A stretch of 32,542 nucleotides of DNA, from positions 1-32,542 of the forward strand of contig JAGVXW010000026.1 in assembly GCA_018303575.1 (NCBI GenBank), given 5' to 3'. Position numbers and translations under genes: made by a program. Positions 1 to 6,530 of this stretch are shown in pieces. The DNA is from Candidatus Woesearchaeota archaeon. GTDB lineage: Archaea > Nanobdellota > Nanobdellia > Woesearchaeales > WJIZ01. Below the pieces are notes generated by a model, which was not told the origin of the DNA, did not search any database, and saw nothing but the letters and a program-made list of their open reading frames with translations. Numbering within the stretch: position 1 is the stretch's first letter; every line of letters starts with the position of its first letter.

Positions 1-290
1 GGCGAGAGCCTCAGGCGATCGCCTACATTCACGTCATAATTGAGCGTGATATCTGCCTCATGCGTTCTCCCCGAATCCGGATGATGGCTTGCGAATGCTA
101 TAGCCGAGAGAGGGCCAGAGATTGCAACGAGAGTGTCCTGGACGACGGGCTTCCCGTCGCTGAGATTCTGCCCACGGAGCATATATGTGGTATTGAGCGC
201 GGTGATATTGGTGAATTCTGGTTTTGGAAATTCTGGGGTCGCACAGCCCGCGGCGGCGAGGGCCAATGCTAAGGTCAGTTTTTGTTTCAT
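1..290 (-). CDS. Putative lipoprotein, 3' end beyond window
   Basis: The reading frame opens at an ATG at 290 and stays open to the window edge, giving 96 codons without a stop. The first residues form a short signal peptide (MKQKLTLALALAAAGCATPE) with a hydrophobic core ending in a lipobox-like AAGC, so Cys16 is probably lipid-modified and the rest lies outside the membrane. The visible mature part has no family I recognise. It starts four bases after the stop of the upstream gene, within the same minus-strand operon, and an AAGGAG ribosome site lies inside the 3' end of that gene. The signal and the start are clear; the function is unknown. Confidence 0.75.
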   Translation of the reverse strand, partial: MKQKLTLALALAAAGCATPEFPKPEFTNITALNTTYMLRGQNLSDGKPVVQDTLVAISGPLSAIAFASHHPDSGRTHEADITLNYDVNVGDRLRLS

Positions 291-294
291 GGGT

Positions 295-726
295 TCATTT
301 CTCCTTATTTTGGTGCTCTGTGTCATACTTCCTTGCCCAATCGCCGAAATGCGGGTCCGAAGGATAGACACGATCTACAACCGGCCACGGGTCATCGACC
401 GAGTTTCTCTCTAAGAGCGTCACAGCGTCAAGGGAGCCATATGGAGGCGTGTCATGGAAAAGCGTGACCTGGTTTATTCCTACAGGGAAGCGCTCTGGCT
501 TTCCGTCCAAAGACTCTTTAGTCCTGTATTCGTATCCGAGCTGGAGCGTAGTAAGATCGTTGAACTGATTCTTGTAATCAACAATCTGGTCAATCCTCCA
601 TCTCTGCTCTGTCCGTGCTCTGACTTTATCTGAGGACTCCGTCAATCCCGCTCCCCACAATAGCCCTACGAACACACCGCATGCGGCCGTTGCGGCGTGG
701 GCGAGGTAACTGGTGTTGGGTTTCAT
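295..726 (-). CDS. Hypothetical N-terminally membrane-anchored protein
   Basis: This 143-residue protein is unrecognised. Residues 9-29 (AHAATAACGVFVGLLWGAGL) form one hydrophobic stretch that fits a signal anchor. The remaining roughly 110 residues are polar and should face outside, rich in charged and aromatic residues with no repeats or obvious catalytic motif. The start overlaps the stop of the upstream gene (ATGA), so translation is coupled, and the lipoprotein gene follows four bases after its stop. The three genes therefore probably make one envelope-associated unit. That is inferred from context; nothing in the sequence shows a biochemical role. Confidence 0.65.
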   Translation of the reverse strand: MKPNTSYLAHAATAACGVFVGLLWGAGLTESSDKVRARTEQRWRIDQIVDYKNQFNDLTTLQLGYEYRTKESLDGKPERFPVGINQVTLFHDTPPYGSLDAVTLLERNSVDDPWPVVDRVYPSDPHFGDWARKYDTEHQNKEK

Positions 727-1082
727 GGATTCACCCTCTCAAGCCTAAGCTCATAAAATGGAGCCTGAACCACGCGATACTCCGGATGCGCCTCCTCAAA
801 TAACCGATTAAATTTTAGCCTCAGTCCTGAGGTATGGGTACTCAAATCAAAAAAGAAGGTATCTTCCATATCTCTGCCAGCCTTCCTACAGGCCTCTTGG
901 TGGGAGTACTGCACACTGCTATAACCTGCCCCTATCTGCTTCTGCACAGCATCAATGATCTCCCTCAGCTCTGGAGCCACAATTGAAGCAAGCACTTCAA
1001 GAGCCGCGTCTTTCCCGATGGCAATCCCACTGGCAAGTCTATCCATGTTTTCCATAGCCCTTTGTGTTTGTGCTTCTGTCAT
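723..1082 (-). CDS. Hypothetical soluble protein, first gene of envelope operon
   Basis: This predicted 119-residue protein has no family I recognise. An upstream ATG at 1103 would add seven residues. I prefer the ATG at 1082 because a very strong ribosome site (AAAGGAGGTC) ends a few bases before it and would lie inside the coding region of the longer form. The protein is predicted mainly alpha-helical in its first two thirds (MENMDRLASGIAIGKD, VAPELREIIDAVQKQIG), with no membrane segment. A TATA-like box at 1121-1131 lies about 45 bases upstream. The ATGA overlap at its end couples it to the membrane-anchored gene downstream. Confidence 0.65.
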   Translation of the reverse strand: MTEAQTQRAMENMDRLASGIAIGKDAALEVLASIVAPELREIIDAVQKQIGAGYSSVQYSHQEACRKAGRDMEDTFFFDLSTHTSGLRLKFNRLFEEAHPEYRVVQAPFYELRLERVNP

Positions 1083-1120
1083 TTTGACCTCCTTTGTTAC
1101 CACTTGGTAGTTTCATCTAG

Positions 1121-1131
1121 CTTTTATATTT
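1121..1131 (-). promoter_or_regulatory. TATA-like box for the lipoprotein operon
   Basis: On the minus strand this reads AAATATAAAAG, a good archaeal TATA element, about 40-45 bases before the ATG at 1082. That spacing leaves a short leader containing the strong AAAGGAGGTC ribosome site. Confidence 0.6.
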
Positions 1132-1192
1132 AGGTGTCCCTCTAGGGGGCAACTCTAGAAAGATTCAAATAGACGAGAAGGCTTGACACCCC

Positions 1193-1951
1193 ATGGCGCT
1201 CGCGGAGCTCAAGAGCATCGGCCTCACAGACGGCGAAATCAAGATCTACGAGGCGCTTCTGGAATTAGGGGAGACGACAAGGACTCAGCTTGCGAAGAAA
1301 TCGGGTGTTTCTCCTTCGAAGATCTATGACGTGGCGAATAGGCTCATCGAGAAAGGCATCATCTCGAGCGTGAAGAAGAGCGGGACACTGCATTTCAGCG
1401 CCGCTGACCCGAAGAGACTGCTGGATTTTGTCTCGCAAAAAGAGGGAGAGATCCTGCTGGAGAAAAAGAAAGTGGAGGAGCTGCTCCCGCAACTGCTCCT
1501 GAAGCACAAGACGACAGAAGAGAAGACGGATGTGGAGGTGTTCTACGGCTGGGAGGGCATGCAGACCTGCTTCGGCGACCTCTCGGACGCTTCAGGGAAA
1601 GGCGACACAATCTATACCTTCGGCGTCTACCTTGGAGAGGATGTTCCGGTAGCGGACCGCTTCTGGCAGAAGATGTATCAGCGCTGGGACGCGAAAGGGT
1701 TCAAGGTCAAGATCATCTTCAACGAGAGCGCGAGGGGGCACAGGGCTCAAACGGAATATTTTGAGAAGGGCAGGCGGCATGAGATCAGATACCAAGAGCA
1801 GGAGACGTTCATGGAAGTCGACCTGTACAAGGACACCGTGCTTTTCGTCATGATTCTCAAGCGGCCCATGATCATCCGCGTCAAGAGCAAGGAAGCGGCG
1901 CTGTCGTTCAAGACGTATTTCGAGACGATGTGGAAGAGCGCGAAGAAATAA
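1193..1951 (+). CDS. TrmB family transcriptional regulator
   Basis: This 252-residue protein matches the TrmB family of archaeal regulators, which bind promoter DNA and often sense sugars. Residues 8-70 form a winged helix-turn-helix of the TrmB type (LKSIGLTDGEIKIYEALLEL, then SGVSPSKIYDVANRLIEKGI). A coiled segment at about 82-105 (KEGEILLEKKKVEELLPQLL) probably mediates dimerisation. The C-terminal half (from VEVFYGWEGMQTCF) looks like the TrmB-type effector/regulator domain. The length is below that of full sugar-binding TrmB proteins, so the ligand is uncertain. It stands alone, divergent from the lipoprotein operon, whose promoter it could control. A weak AT-rich stretch at about 1163 is the only promoter candidate seen. 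Confidence 0.85.
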   Translation: MALAELKSIGLTDGEIKIYEALLELGETTRTQLAKKSGVSPSKIYDVANRLIEKGIISSVKKSGTLHFSAADPKRLLDFVSQKEGEILLEKKKVEELLPQLLLKHKTTEEKTDVEVFYGWEGMQTCFGDLSDASGKGDTIYTFGVYLGEDVPVADRFWQKMYQRWDAKGFKVKIIFNESARGHRAQTEYFEKGRRHEIRYQEQETFMEVDLYKDTVLFVMILKRPMIIRVKSKEAALSFKTYFETMWKSAKK

Positions 1952-1961
1952 TTTAATAAGC
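1951..1961 (+). promoter_or_regulatory. TATA-like box for gene at 1983
   Basis: AATTTAATAAG overlaps the stop codon of the TrmB gene and lies about 27 bases before the ATG at 1983. This is the spacing expected for a leaderless transcript. Confidence 0.5.
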
Positions 1962-1982
1962 ACCATCGAATCTCTTTTGTTC

Positions 1983-2429
1983 ATGGGCCTCGTTCAAAGA
2001 GTACGCGTCTTATGCGGCCGCTTTTTTGGAGGAGACTTTTATGATTGGCCTGAGTTCACGCCGCTTGTTCCCTTGGACCGCCCGCTTGCCGAGCGCCCAT
2101 CACCAGAAGGTAACGTAGCCATCTTCGAAGGACTAGACGCAGATCATTTTGGCTCTACCGGAGAAATCCGATTTGGATATCTCTTTCTACCCGGGCCTGA
2201 GCAACGTTATTTTGATATTTTCCTCCGAGATCGAGATGCTAAGGAGATTTCGAACATGGCTGCTTACAGCTTCGACCGGTTCGCTGACCCGTTCCTGCTT
2301 CTCACGAGCACCTTTTATCATCCTGACCGGACGGTTGCATTCACGTTGATAAGAGAAGACCATGTCGGGGCAGTCCGGCGAGCCGGTGGGAGGCTTCCTG
2401 TCGGCTATGAGCACCTTGAACAGCAATAA
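1983..2429 (+). CDS. Hypothetical protein
   Basis: This predicted 148-residue soluble protein is unrecognised. The frame also offers a TTG at 1977, but the ATG at 1983 lies about 27 bases downstream of a TATA-like box and is the better start. The protein is rich in aromatic residues and arginine (FGGDFYDWPEF, FYHPDRTVAFTLIREDHVG), with no membrane segment or catalytic motif visible. It is separated from the TrmB gene by only about 30 bases and reads in the same direction, but the intervening TATA box suggests its own promoter. It converges on the methyltransferase gene. Confidence 0.55.
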   Translation: MGLVQRVRVLCGRFFGGDFYDWPEFTPLVPLDRPLAERPSPEGNVAIFEGLDADHFGSTGEIRFGYLFLPGPEQRYFDIFLRDRDAKEISNMAAYSFDRFADPFLLLTSTFYHPDRTVAFTLIREDHVGAVRRAGGRLPVGYEHLEQQ

Positions 2430-2439
2430 TCCCTACGGT

Positions 2440-3168
2440 TCATGTTTTGGGAACCAGTTTGGCTAAGGTGTAAAAGCTCGTCTCATCAAAGTTATCTCCG
2501 TCTTCGATGAACGCTAATCCATTTTCCACAAGCACGTTTCTGATTTCGTTCCGAGAGAAGGCGCGGTGCTCCATCTCGTCATGGAAGATTTTTTTCTCCT
2601 TGCCCTCTTTAAACTCATAATCGGATTTCCAAAGATAATGATTTTTTGAGAGAGTGACAAGCGAGGACGTGCGGACAATCTCGCTATCACCCTTCTTAAC
2701 CTTCACAACGTCGGTGAAATAGGGCGTCTTTCCGATTTTCGTATCCTCGTAATTGTCGAAGAGCAGGATTCCGCCTTGCTTAAGCGCTGCTTTCATGCTC
2801 TGGAGCGCCTTTTTCGCGTCCTCATCCGAACCCATGTGCGTGAAGACTCGACCGATGGCGAGCACGGCGTCGAACTCATTTCTGAAAGGTAGATTTCGGA
2901 TGTCTGCCTTGATTATTCTCGTTCCCGGTAGGCGCTTTCTTGCTTCTGCTGCCATCTCGTCAGTGTAATCGATCACTGTAAGCGAGTATCCTCGCTTTTC
3001 AAGTTCCTTGGCTACGGAGAAAAATCCGCCGATGAAGAGGAGTTCCTTTGGATGGAAGCGCGAGATTCTTTTCTCGACGAAATCAGCGACGGATTTGGCG
3101 TCAATCAGATGGTCGTAAAAATTAGCGCAGAGAGAAGCCAGCTCCGAATAGAGCGTTCCGTTTTTCAT
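2440..3168 (-). CDS. Class I SAM-dependent methyltransferase
   Basis: This 242-residue protein has a Rossmann-type methyltransferase core. The SAM-binding region is ELLFIGGFFSVAKELEKRGY (about 43-62) with a non-canonical glycine loop. It is followed by VIDYTDEMAAEARKRL (acidic end of strand 2), IIKADIRNLPF (motif II) and FDAVLAIGRVFTHM (motif IV region). This order matches ubiE/Methyltransf_25-like enzymes acting on small molecules; the substrate is not evident. It follows the Fic gene after 23 bases, and the gap carries the second copy of the inverted repeat found upstream of Fic. The two genes may therefore be co-transcribed, or separately controlled by the same regulator. Confidence 0.85.
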   Translation of the reverse strand: MKNGTLYSELASLCANFYDHLIDAKSVADFVEKRISRFHPKELLFIGGFFSVAKELEKRGYSLTVIDYTDEMAAEARKRLPGTRIIKADIRNLPFRNEFDAVLAIGRVFTHMGSDEDAKKALQSMKAALKQGGILLFDNYEDTKIGKTPYFTDVVKVKKGDSEIVRTSSLVTLSKNHYLWKSDYEFKEGKEKKIFHDEMEHRAFSRNEIRNVLVENGLAFIEDGDNFDETSFYTLAKLVPKT

Positions 3169-3179
3169 GCTGTCTTAGA

Positions 3180-3219
3180 GGTGACCCCACTTCATGCATT
3201 TTTCTTTTTTGTGGTCACC
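3180..3219. promoter_or_regulatory. Inverted repeat copy 2, between Fic and methyltransferase genes
   Basis: The plus strand has GGTGACCCCA at 3180-3189 and TGTGGTCACC at 3210-3219, arms of 10 bases with one mismatch. It overlaps the last codons and stop of the Fic gene and sits directly before the methyltransferase ATG. The outer flanks (TCTTAGA on one side, TCCTCAG on the other) match those of copy 1, so this is a duplicated element and not a chance palindrome. No good TATA box lies within this copy. Confidence 0.7.
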
Positions 3220-4118
3220 ATCCTCAGGGTCTTTTCGTATTGCTCGACCAAAAACTCGACTGTGGGTCTCACATTCTGTTTTTTCTCATACTCCTGCAGG
3301 GTCCGATAGTATTCTGCTCTGTCGTCTAAGGAAATATTAATGGGCGGATAGCCATTCCTCAAAAGGATGAAATTGAGCAGGAGCCTCCCCGCCCTGCCGT
3401 TCCCGTCCTGAAAGGGATGGATGTACTCAAACTGGTCATGCAGGATTGCCGCCAGAACCAGCGGCCTGAATTTTCTTTTATTTTCCTTGTACCAGGAAAT
3501 CATGTCCCTTAATGCCAATTCCAGCTGAGCGGCAGGAACGCCCCTATGCAAAATCCGCCCTTGGGCATCAACGACAGCAACCTCAACGTGCCTCAATTGC
3601 CCCGCGAAGCCCTTGGATCCCTTAAAGCAGAGTTCGTGGAGCTTCATCAGAAGCTCAATTGAAAGGTCTTCCCTTGCCTTCTTGATATAGTTGACAGCAT
3701 TTGCAACTCCTTTCGTTTCGCGCTCCTCTGCGGTTTCTGCAACTGGATTCCGCAAAATCCTCGGGACTTCCTGCCTTTGGACCGTTGAGCCCTCGATTGC
3801 GTTGGTATTAAAGACAAACTCCTCCGTAAATCTCCGCCATTGCCTTTGGTCGAAATGGGCAATCCTGATTTTGCTGCTCCATGCATTTAGTTTCTTGATT
3901 TGGCCTTTTGTTAATCTGAAGAGAAAGACCTCAGTGGTGAGCTCCTCCAAAAGCCCGAGAATACGGCTTTTAGCCTTTTCTTGTTCTTCTTTTAACTGCC
4001 CTTTTGCAAGATTTTGCCCTAGATACTTCCTTAGCTTCCTGACTTCGCCCCCTTCCCTGTAGGAATGGATCAAATAGTACTTGATGCTCCTCCCGGCTTT
4101 TCTTCTCTCGATAAACAT
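3192..4118 (-). CDS. Fic domain protein (putative AMP-transferase)
   Basis: This 308-residue protein carries the complete Fic active-site motif at 234-245 (HPFQDGNGRAGR), with the catalytic His, the acidic residue and the GNGR phosphate-binding loop. Fic enzymes usually transfer AMP from ATP to protein hydroxyls. A TNAIEGS element at 105-111 matches the inhibitory helix motif with its key Glu, on the N-terminal side of the domain. This places it with self-inhibited single-chain Fic proteins rather than toxin/antitoxin pairs with a separate antitoxin. The basic N-terminal 70 residues are of unknown function. Its C-terminal codons overlap one copy of the flanking inverted repeat, and its promoter overlaps the other. 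The target protein is unknown. Confidence 0.93.
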   Translation of the reverse strand: MFIERRKAGRSIKYYLIHSYREGGEVRKLRKYLGQNLAKGQLKEEQEKAKSRILGLLEELTTEVFLFRLTKGQIKKLNAWSSKIRIAHFDQRQWRRFTEEFVFNTNAIEGSTVQRQEVPRILRNPVAETAEERETKGVANAVNYIKKAREDLSIELLMKLHELCFKGSKGFAGQLRHVEVAVVDAQGRILHRGVPAAQLELALRDMISWYKENKRKFRPLVLAAILHDQFEYIHPFQDGNGRAGRLLLNFILLRNGYPPINISLDDRAEYYRTLQEYEKKQNVRPTVEFLVEQYEKTLRMVTTKKKNA

Positions 4119-4129
4119 ACTCTCTTAGA

Positions 4130-4170
4130 GGTGACCACACTTTATAAAACTTGCTAATCTTGTGGTCACC
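4130..4170. promoter_or_regulatory. Inverted repeat copy 1 enclosing the Fic promoter
   Basis: Perfect 10-base arms GGTGACCACA (4130-4139) and TGTGGTCACC (4161-4170) enclose a TATA-like box read on the minus strand as GTTTTATAAAG (4140-4150). The Fic ATG follows 12 bases after the element. Placement around the TATA box is what an operator for a dimeric repressor would show; that role is inferred. Confidence 0.7.
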
Positions 4171-4287
4171 TTCCTCAGAAAAGATGGGGAGATATACTGT
4201 CGGAAGCAAATAATTGATAGGAATTGTTGCTTCCTCCGTATATAGCGCAGGGCAGCACTGCTCAATTATTTTTGCCCTACACTATAG

Positions 4288-4375
4288 TTCCGGACATTCG
4301 AAAAGCTGTGACTGTCCGGCGTGCGGCTTCATGCCGGACGATTTTGGTGCAGCTTTTTTGCGAAGCAAAAAAGAT
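4288..4375 (-). repeat. tRNA-Leu(CAG) 3' flank, repeat copy A
   Basis: The segment directly downstream of tRNA-Leu(CAG) contains a perfect hairpin at 4353-4373 (TTTTTTGC / GCAAAAAA, three-base loop). It also carries a GTCCGGC/GCCGGAC palindrome and a 42-base block (4288-4329) repeated identically at 6300-6341. The A/T hairpin could act as a terminator or a 3'-processing signal. The rest of 4171-4290 holds no gene that I can support. Confidence 0.75.
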
Positions 4376-4458
4376 GCGGGGAGCAGGATTCGAACCTGCG
4401 TATCCACTAAGGAAATAGGCCCTGAACCTATCGCATTTGACCGCTCTGCCATCCCCGC
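4376..4458 (-). tRNA. tRNA-Leu (anticodon CAG)
   Basis: The minus strand folds into a class II tRNA of 83 bases. The acceptor arms are GCGGGGA and TCCCCGC. The D-arm carries AGCGGTCAAA, and the anticodon stem ATAGG/CCTAT holds a loop TTCAGGG that gives anticodon CAG. A long variable arm (stem TCC/GGA) and a T-arm with GGTTCGAATCC follow. There is no intron and CCA is not encoded. A TATA-like box lies about 28 bases upstream, at 4484-4494. Confidence 0.96.
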
Positions 4459-4483
4459 AAAGCAGGAAGAGAAGCGTCTGGGG

Positions 4484-4494
4484 GATTTTAAACG
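4484..4494 (-). promoter_or_regulatory. TATA-like box for tRNA-Leu(CAG)
   Basis: On the minus strand this reads GTTTAAAATCC, about 28-30 bases before the mature 5' end at 4458, the usual archaeal tRNA promoter spacing. Confidence 0.6.
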
Positions 4495-4588
4495 TTGCGC
4501 ATTTGCGGAAGACAAACGCATCTGATGGGATTTTTTCCATTCCATTTCAACAACATTTAAGAAGAAGCGTCACTCAGAGCATGAAAGA

Positions 4589-5584
4589 ATGCAGCATGAG
4601 CACATCCGGGACTTTGTGGACCGCCATTTTTTGCATTTCAACGCTGCGACGTTGCGTGACGCGTCGCGCGCGTACGCCGCCCACCTGAAGGCTGGCGGCA
4701 AGATGCTGCTGACGCTCGCCGGAGCCATGAGCACGGCGGAGCTCGGCATCATCCTCGCCGAGATGATCAGGAAAGACAAAGTGCATGCCATCTGCTGCAC
4801 CGGCGCGAACCTCGAAGAAGATATCTTCAATCTCGTCGCGCATAAGCAGTACAGGAGCGTCCCGCACTACCAAGATTTGTCTCCGCAGGACGAACTCGCG
4901 CTGCTGAAGGAAGGGATGAACCGCGTCACAGATACATGCATCCCTGAGCAGGACGCGATGCGCAAGATCGAGAAGGAGATTATCAAAGTCTGGAAGCGCG
5001 CCGAAAAAGAAAACAAAAGATATTTTCCCTACGAGTTCGTGTACCAGCTCATCCGGGAGGACATGCTCAAGGAGGATTTCCAGATCGACCCCAAGGATTC
5101 CTGGCTCATCGCAGCATGTGAGAAGAATCTGCCCATCTGGACACCGGGATGGGAGGACTCGACGCTGGGCAATATCTTCGTCGCCCTCGCGCGCGGAAGG
5201 AAAAATCATCACGGCCAAACGCTCTCGAATTTGAGCATAGTCAAGTCAGGACTGGAGCAGATGTCGTCCCTCATCGACTGGTATCTTGCGGAATCCAAGC
5301 GGGCGGACATCGGATTCTTCCAGATCGGCGGCGGCATCGCGGGCGACTTTCCCATTTGCGTTGTTCCGCTCATCAGCCAGGATCTTGGCATCGCGTGCAA
5401 GCACTGGGCGTATTTCTGCCAGATCGGCGACAGCACCACTTCTTATGGCAGTTACAGCGGCGCTGTCCCGAACGAGAAGATCACTTGGGGGAAGCTGGGC
5501 GTGGACACGCCAAGGTTCATGATCGAGTCCGACGCGACGATCGTGGCGCCGCTCATTTTCGCGTATGTGCTCAGTTCTCCCTGA
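4589..5584 (+). CDS. dys: Deoxyhypusine synthase (or close homologue)
   Basis: This 331-residue protein belongs to the deoxyhypusine synthase family. The family transfers an aminobutyl group from spermidine to a lysine of translation factor aIF5A, using NAD. The N-terminal part has the NAD-binding features (GGKMLLTLAGAMSTAELGII and VHAICCTGANLEEDIF). The C-terminal part has the signature around the active-site lysine (KITWGKLGVDTPRF, Lys302), preceded by QIGDSTTSYGSYSGAVPNEK. The length is normal for the family. It is divergent from human-type enzymes and could be one of the DHS-like proteins of unproven substrate, although the catalytic lysine is retained. It is monocistronic and divergent from tRNA-Leu(CAG). 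Confidence 0.88.
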   Translation: MQHEHIRDFVDRHFLHFNAATLRDASRAYAAHLKAGGKMLLTLAGAMSTAELGIILAEMIRKDKVHAICCTGANLEEDIFNLVAHKQYRSVPHYQDLSPQDELALLKEGMNRVTDTCIPEQDAMRKIEKEIIKVWKRAEKENKRYFPYEFVYQLIREDMLKEDFQIDPKDSWLIAACEKNLPIWTPGWEDSTLGNIFVALARGRKNHHGQTLSNLSIVKSGLEQMSSLIDWYLAESKRADIGFFQIGGGIAGDFPICVVPLISQDLGIACKHWAYFCQIGDSTTSYGSYSGAVPNEKITWGKLGVDTPRFMIESDATIVAPLIFAYVLSSP

Positions 5585-5601
5585 ATTTGCCGAAGTCCCC
5601 T

Positions 5602-5934
5602 CTAGGAAATCATCTTGACAATTTTCCTGACTATCTCACTGTACTTCGCCGTCTTCAGGTGGCAAATCTTCCTCACGATTTGCGAAGATTCTGCCGTAAA
5701 GAGCATATTCGCACGAACATAGCTATCGATGTGCAGCGTCCCATCTTGCGTGTCATGCTTCGCAACCTCAACGCTGTACGTATCAGCAGAAAGACGCCGA
5801 GAAGTCATCTGACACAGCAGGATGTCCTGGCCCATCATTGATGACAGCACAAGGCATGGTCTGAGCTTTCTTGCGCTCAAATCCGTAAAGGGAAAAGGAT
5901 AGAGCACTATATCCTGCTTTGCAAATGCGCCCAT
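5602..5934 (-). CDS. MazF/PemK-type toxin
   Basis: This 110-residue protein matches the MazF/PemK/CcdB-fold endoribonuclease toxins, which cut mRNA at short sequences. The N-terminal strand-loop DIVLYPFPFTDLSARKLRPC carries the conserved arginine and proline, followed by LVLSS and later GTLHIDSYVRANMLFT, the usual second active-site strand. It overlaps the preceding ribbon-helix-helix gene by 28 bases, as in toxin-antitoxin operons. It lies tail-to-tail with deoxyhypusine synthase, only 17 bases away. Confidence 0.88.
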   Translation of the reverse strand: MGAFAKQDIVLYPFPFTDLSARKLRPCLVLSSMMGQDILLCQMTSRRLSADTYSVEVAKHDTQDGTLHIDSYVRANMLFTAESSQIVRKICHLKTAKYSEIVRKIVKMIS

Positions 5935-6149
5935 GCTTCATCCTCCTCCTTCGTCAGCCAGCGCCTCGCGAGCGCCTTCTCACTTGCTAGAGCCGTGAAT
6001 CTTCCGCTCAACTGTTCCTCTCCGAACAAGCGCTGGCGGATCGCTTCCCTGATAAAATCCTGGAGCGTGTCATACCCCTGCGACTCTGCGTATTCTTTTG
6101 CTGCCTTGAACATCCTGTCCGAAAGCTTCAAGCTTATTTGCGTACCCAT
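5907..6149 (-). CDS. Ribbon-helix-helix antitoxin
   Basis: This 80-residue protein starts with a ribbon-helix-helix DNA-binding domain (GTQISLKLSDRMFKAAKEYA, then TLQDFIREAIRQRL), followed by an acidic C-terminal tail (TKEEDEAWAHL) that probably binds the toxin. A longer frame begins at 6191, but a TATA-like GTTTAAATAC lies at 6172-6181 and would sit inside it. The ATG at 6149 is about 27 bases downstream of that box. Direct TATGAT repeats (about 6154-6167) between promoter and start could be the autoregulatory site. The gene is the first of the toxin-antitoxin pair. Confidence 0.85.
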   Translation of the reverse strand: MGTQISLKLSDRMFKAAKEYAESQGYDTLQDFIREAIRQRLFGEEQLSGRFTALASEKALARRWLTKEEDEAWAHLQSRI

Positions 6150-6171
6150 AGATATGATATCGTATGATTGC

Positions 6172-6181
6172 GTATTTAAAC
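6172..6181 (-). promoter_or_regulatory. TATA-like box for the antitoxin-toxin operon
   Basis: On the minus strand this reads GTTTAAATAC, about 27 bases before the ATG at 6149. It decides the start of the antitoxin and suggests a leaderless message. Confidence 0.6.
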
Positions 6182-6299
6182 TTTTCTCCATGATACCTGT
6201 GGAAGATGCGCTGCTTCTTATAGCTTTGCCCGCTTTTTCCGGAAAGTTTCCGACGAGAAGCGGAGAAATCCGGAAACAGAATATAAAGGGATTATGTTT

Positions 6300-6404
6300 T
6301 TCCGGACATTCGAAAAGCTGTGACTGTCCGGCGTGCGGCTTTATGCCGCACTATTTTCGCCAGCATTTTTTCCGCCAGGAAAAAAGGCTGCGGGGAGCAG
6401 GATT
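6300..6404 (-). repeat. Repeat copy B with orphan tRNA-Leu 3' end
   Basis: Bases 6300-6341 are identical to the flank of tRNA-Leu(CAG). A hairpin at 6366-6385 (TTTTTTCC / GGAAAAAA) replaces the TTTTTTGC / GCAAAAAA of the other copies with a compensating base-pair change. Bases 6390-6404 are the last 15 bases of a tRNA-Leu gene, with no tRNA body beyond. The 6192-6299 stretch has no gene but has several TTTCCGGAAA-like palindromic pieces. Confidence 0.75.
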
Positions 6405-6471
6405 GCCCACCTCAAACTTTTGGTTCCGACACCTCCAAAAAGAGCCGGGTTTCGCAACTTCATAGACACCC

Positions 6472-6530
6472 GGATGTCCGGCTTCATGCCGGACGGTTTT
6501 GGTGCAGCTTTTTTGCGAAGCAAAAAAGAT
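6472..6530 (-). repeat. tRNA-Leu(CAA) 3' flank, repeat copy C
   Basis: Directly downstream of tRNA-Leu(CAA), bases 6508-6528 form the same TTTTTTGC / GCAAAAAA hairpin as copy A. It is preceded by the palindrome GTCCGGC/GCCGGAC. The copy is shorter than A and B because it lacks the 42-base block. Confidence 0.7.

Noticed and set aside
1977..1982. TTG start two codons before the ATG of the gene at 1983
   Set aside because: The ATG has the expected distance to the TATA-like box.
4376..6404. Integrated element bounded by tRNA-Leu ends
   Set aside because: Direct repeats of a tRNA end bound the segment, but it contains deoxyhypusine synthase, a core gene, and no integrase, so a mobile island is unlikely; I report only the repeats.
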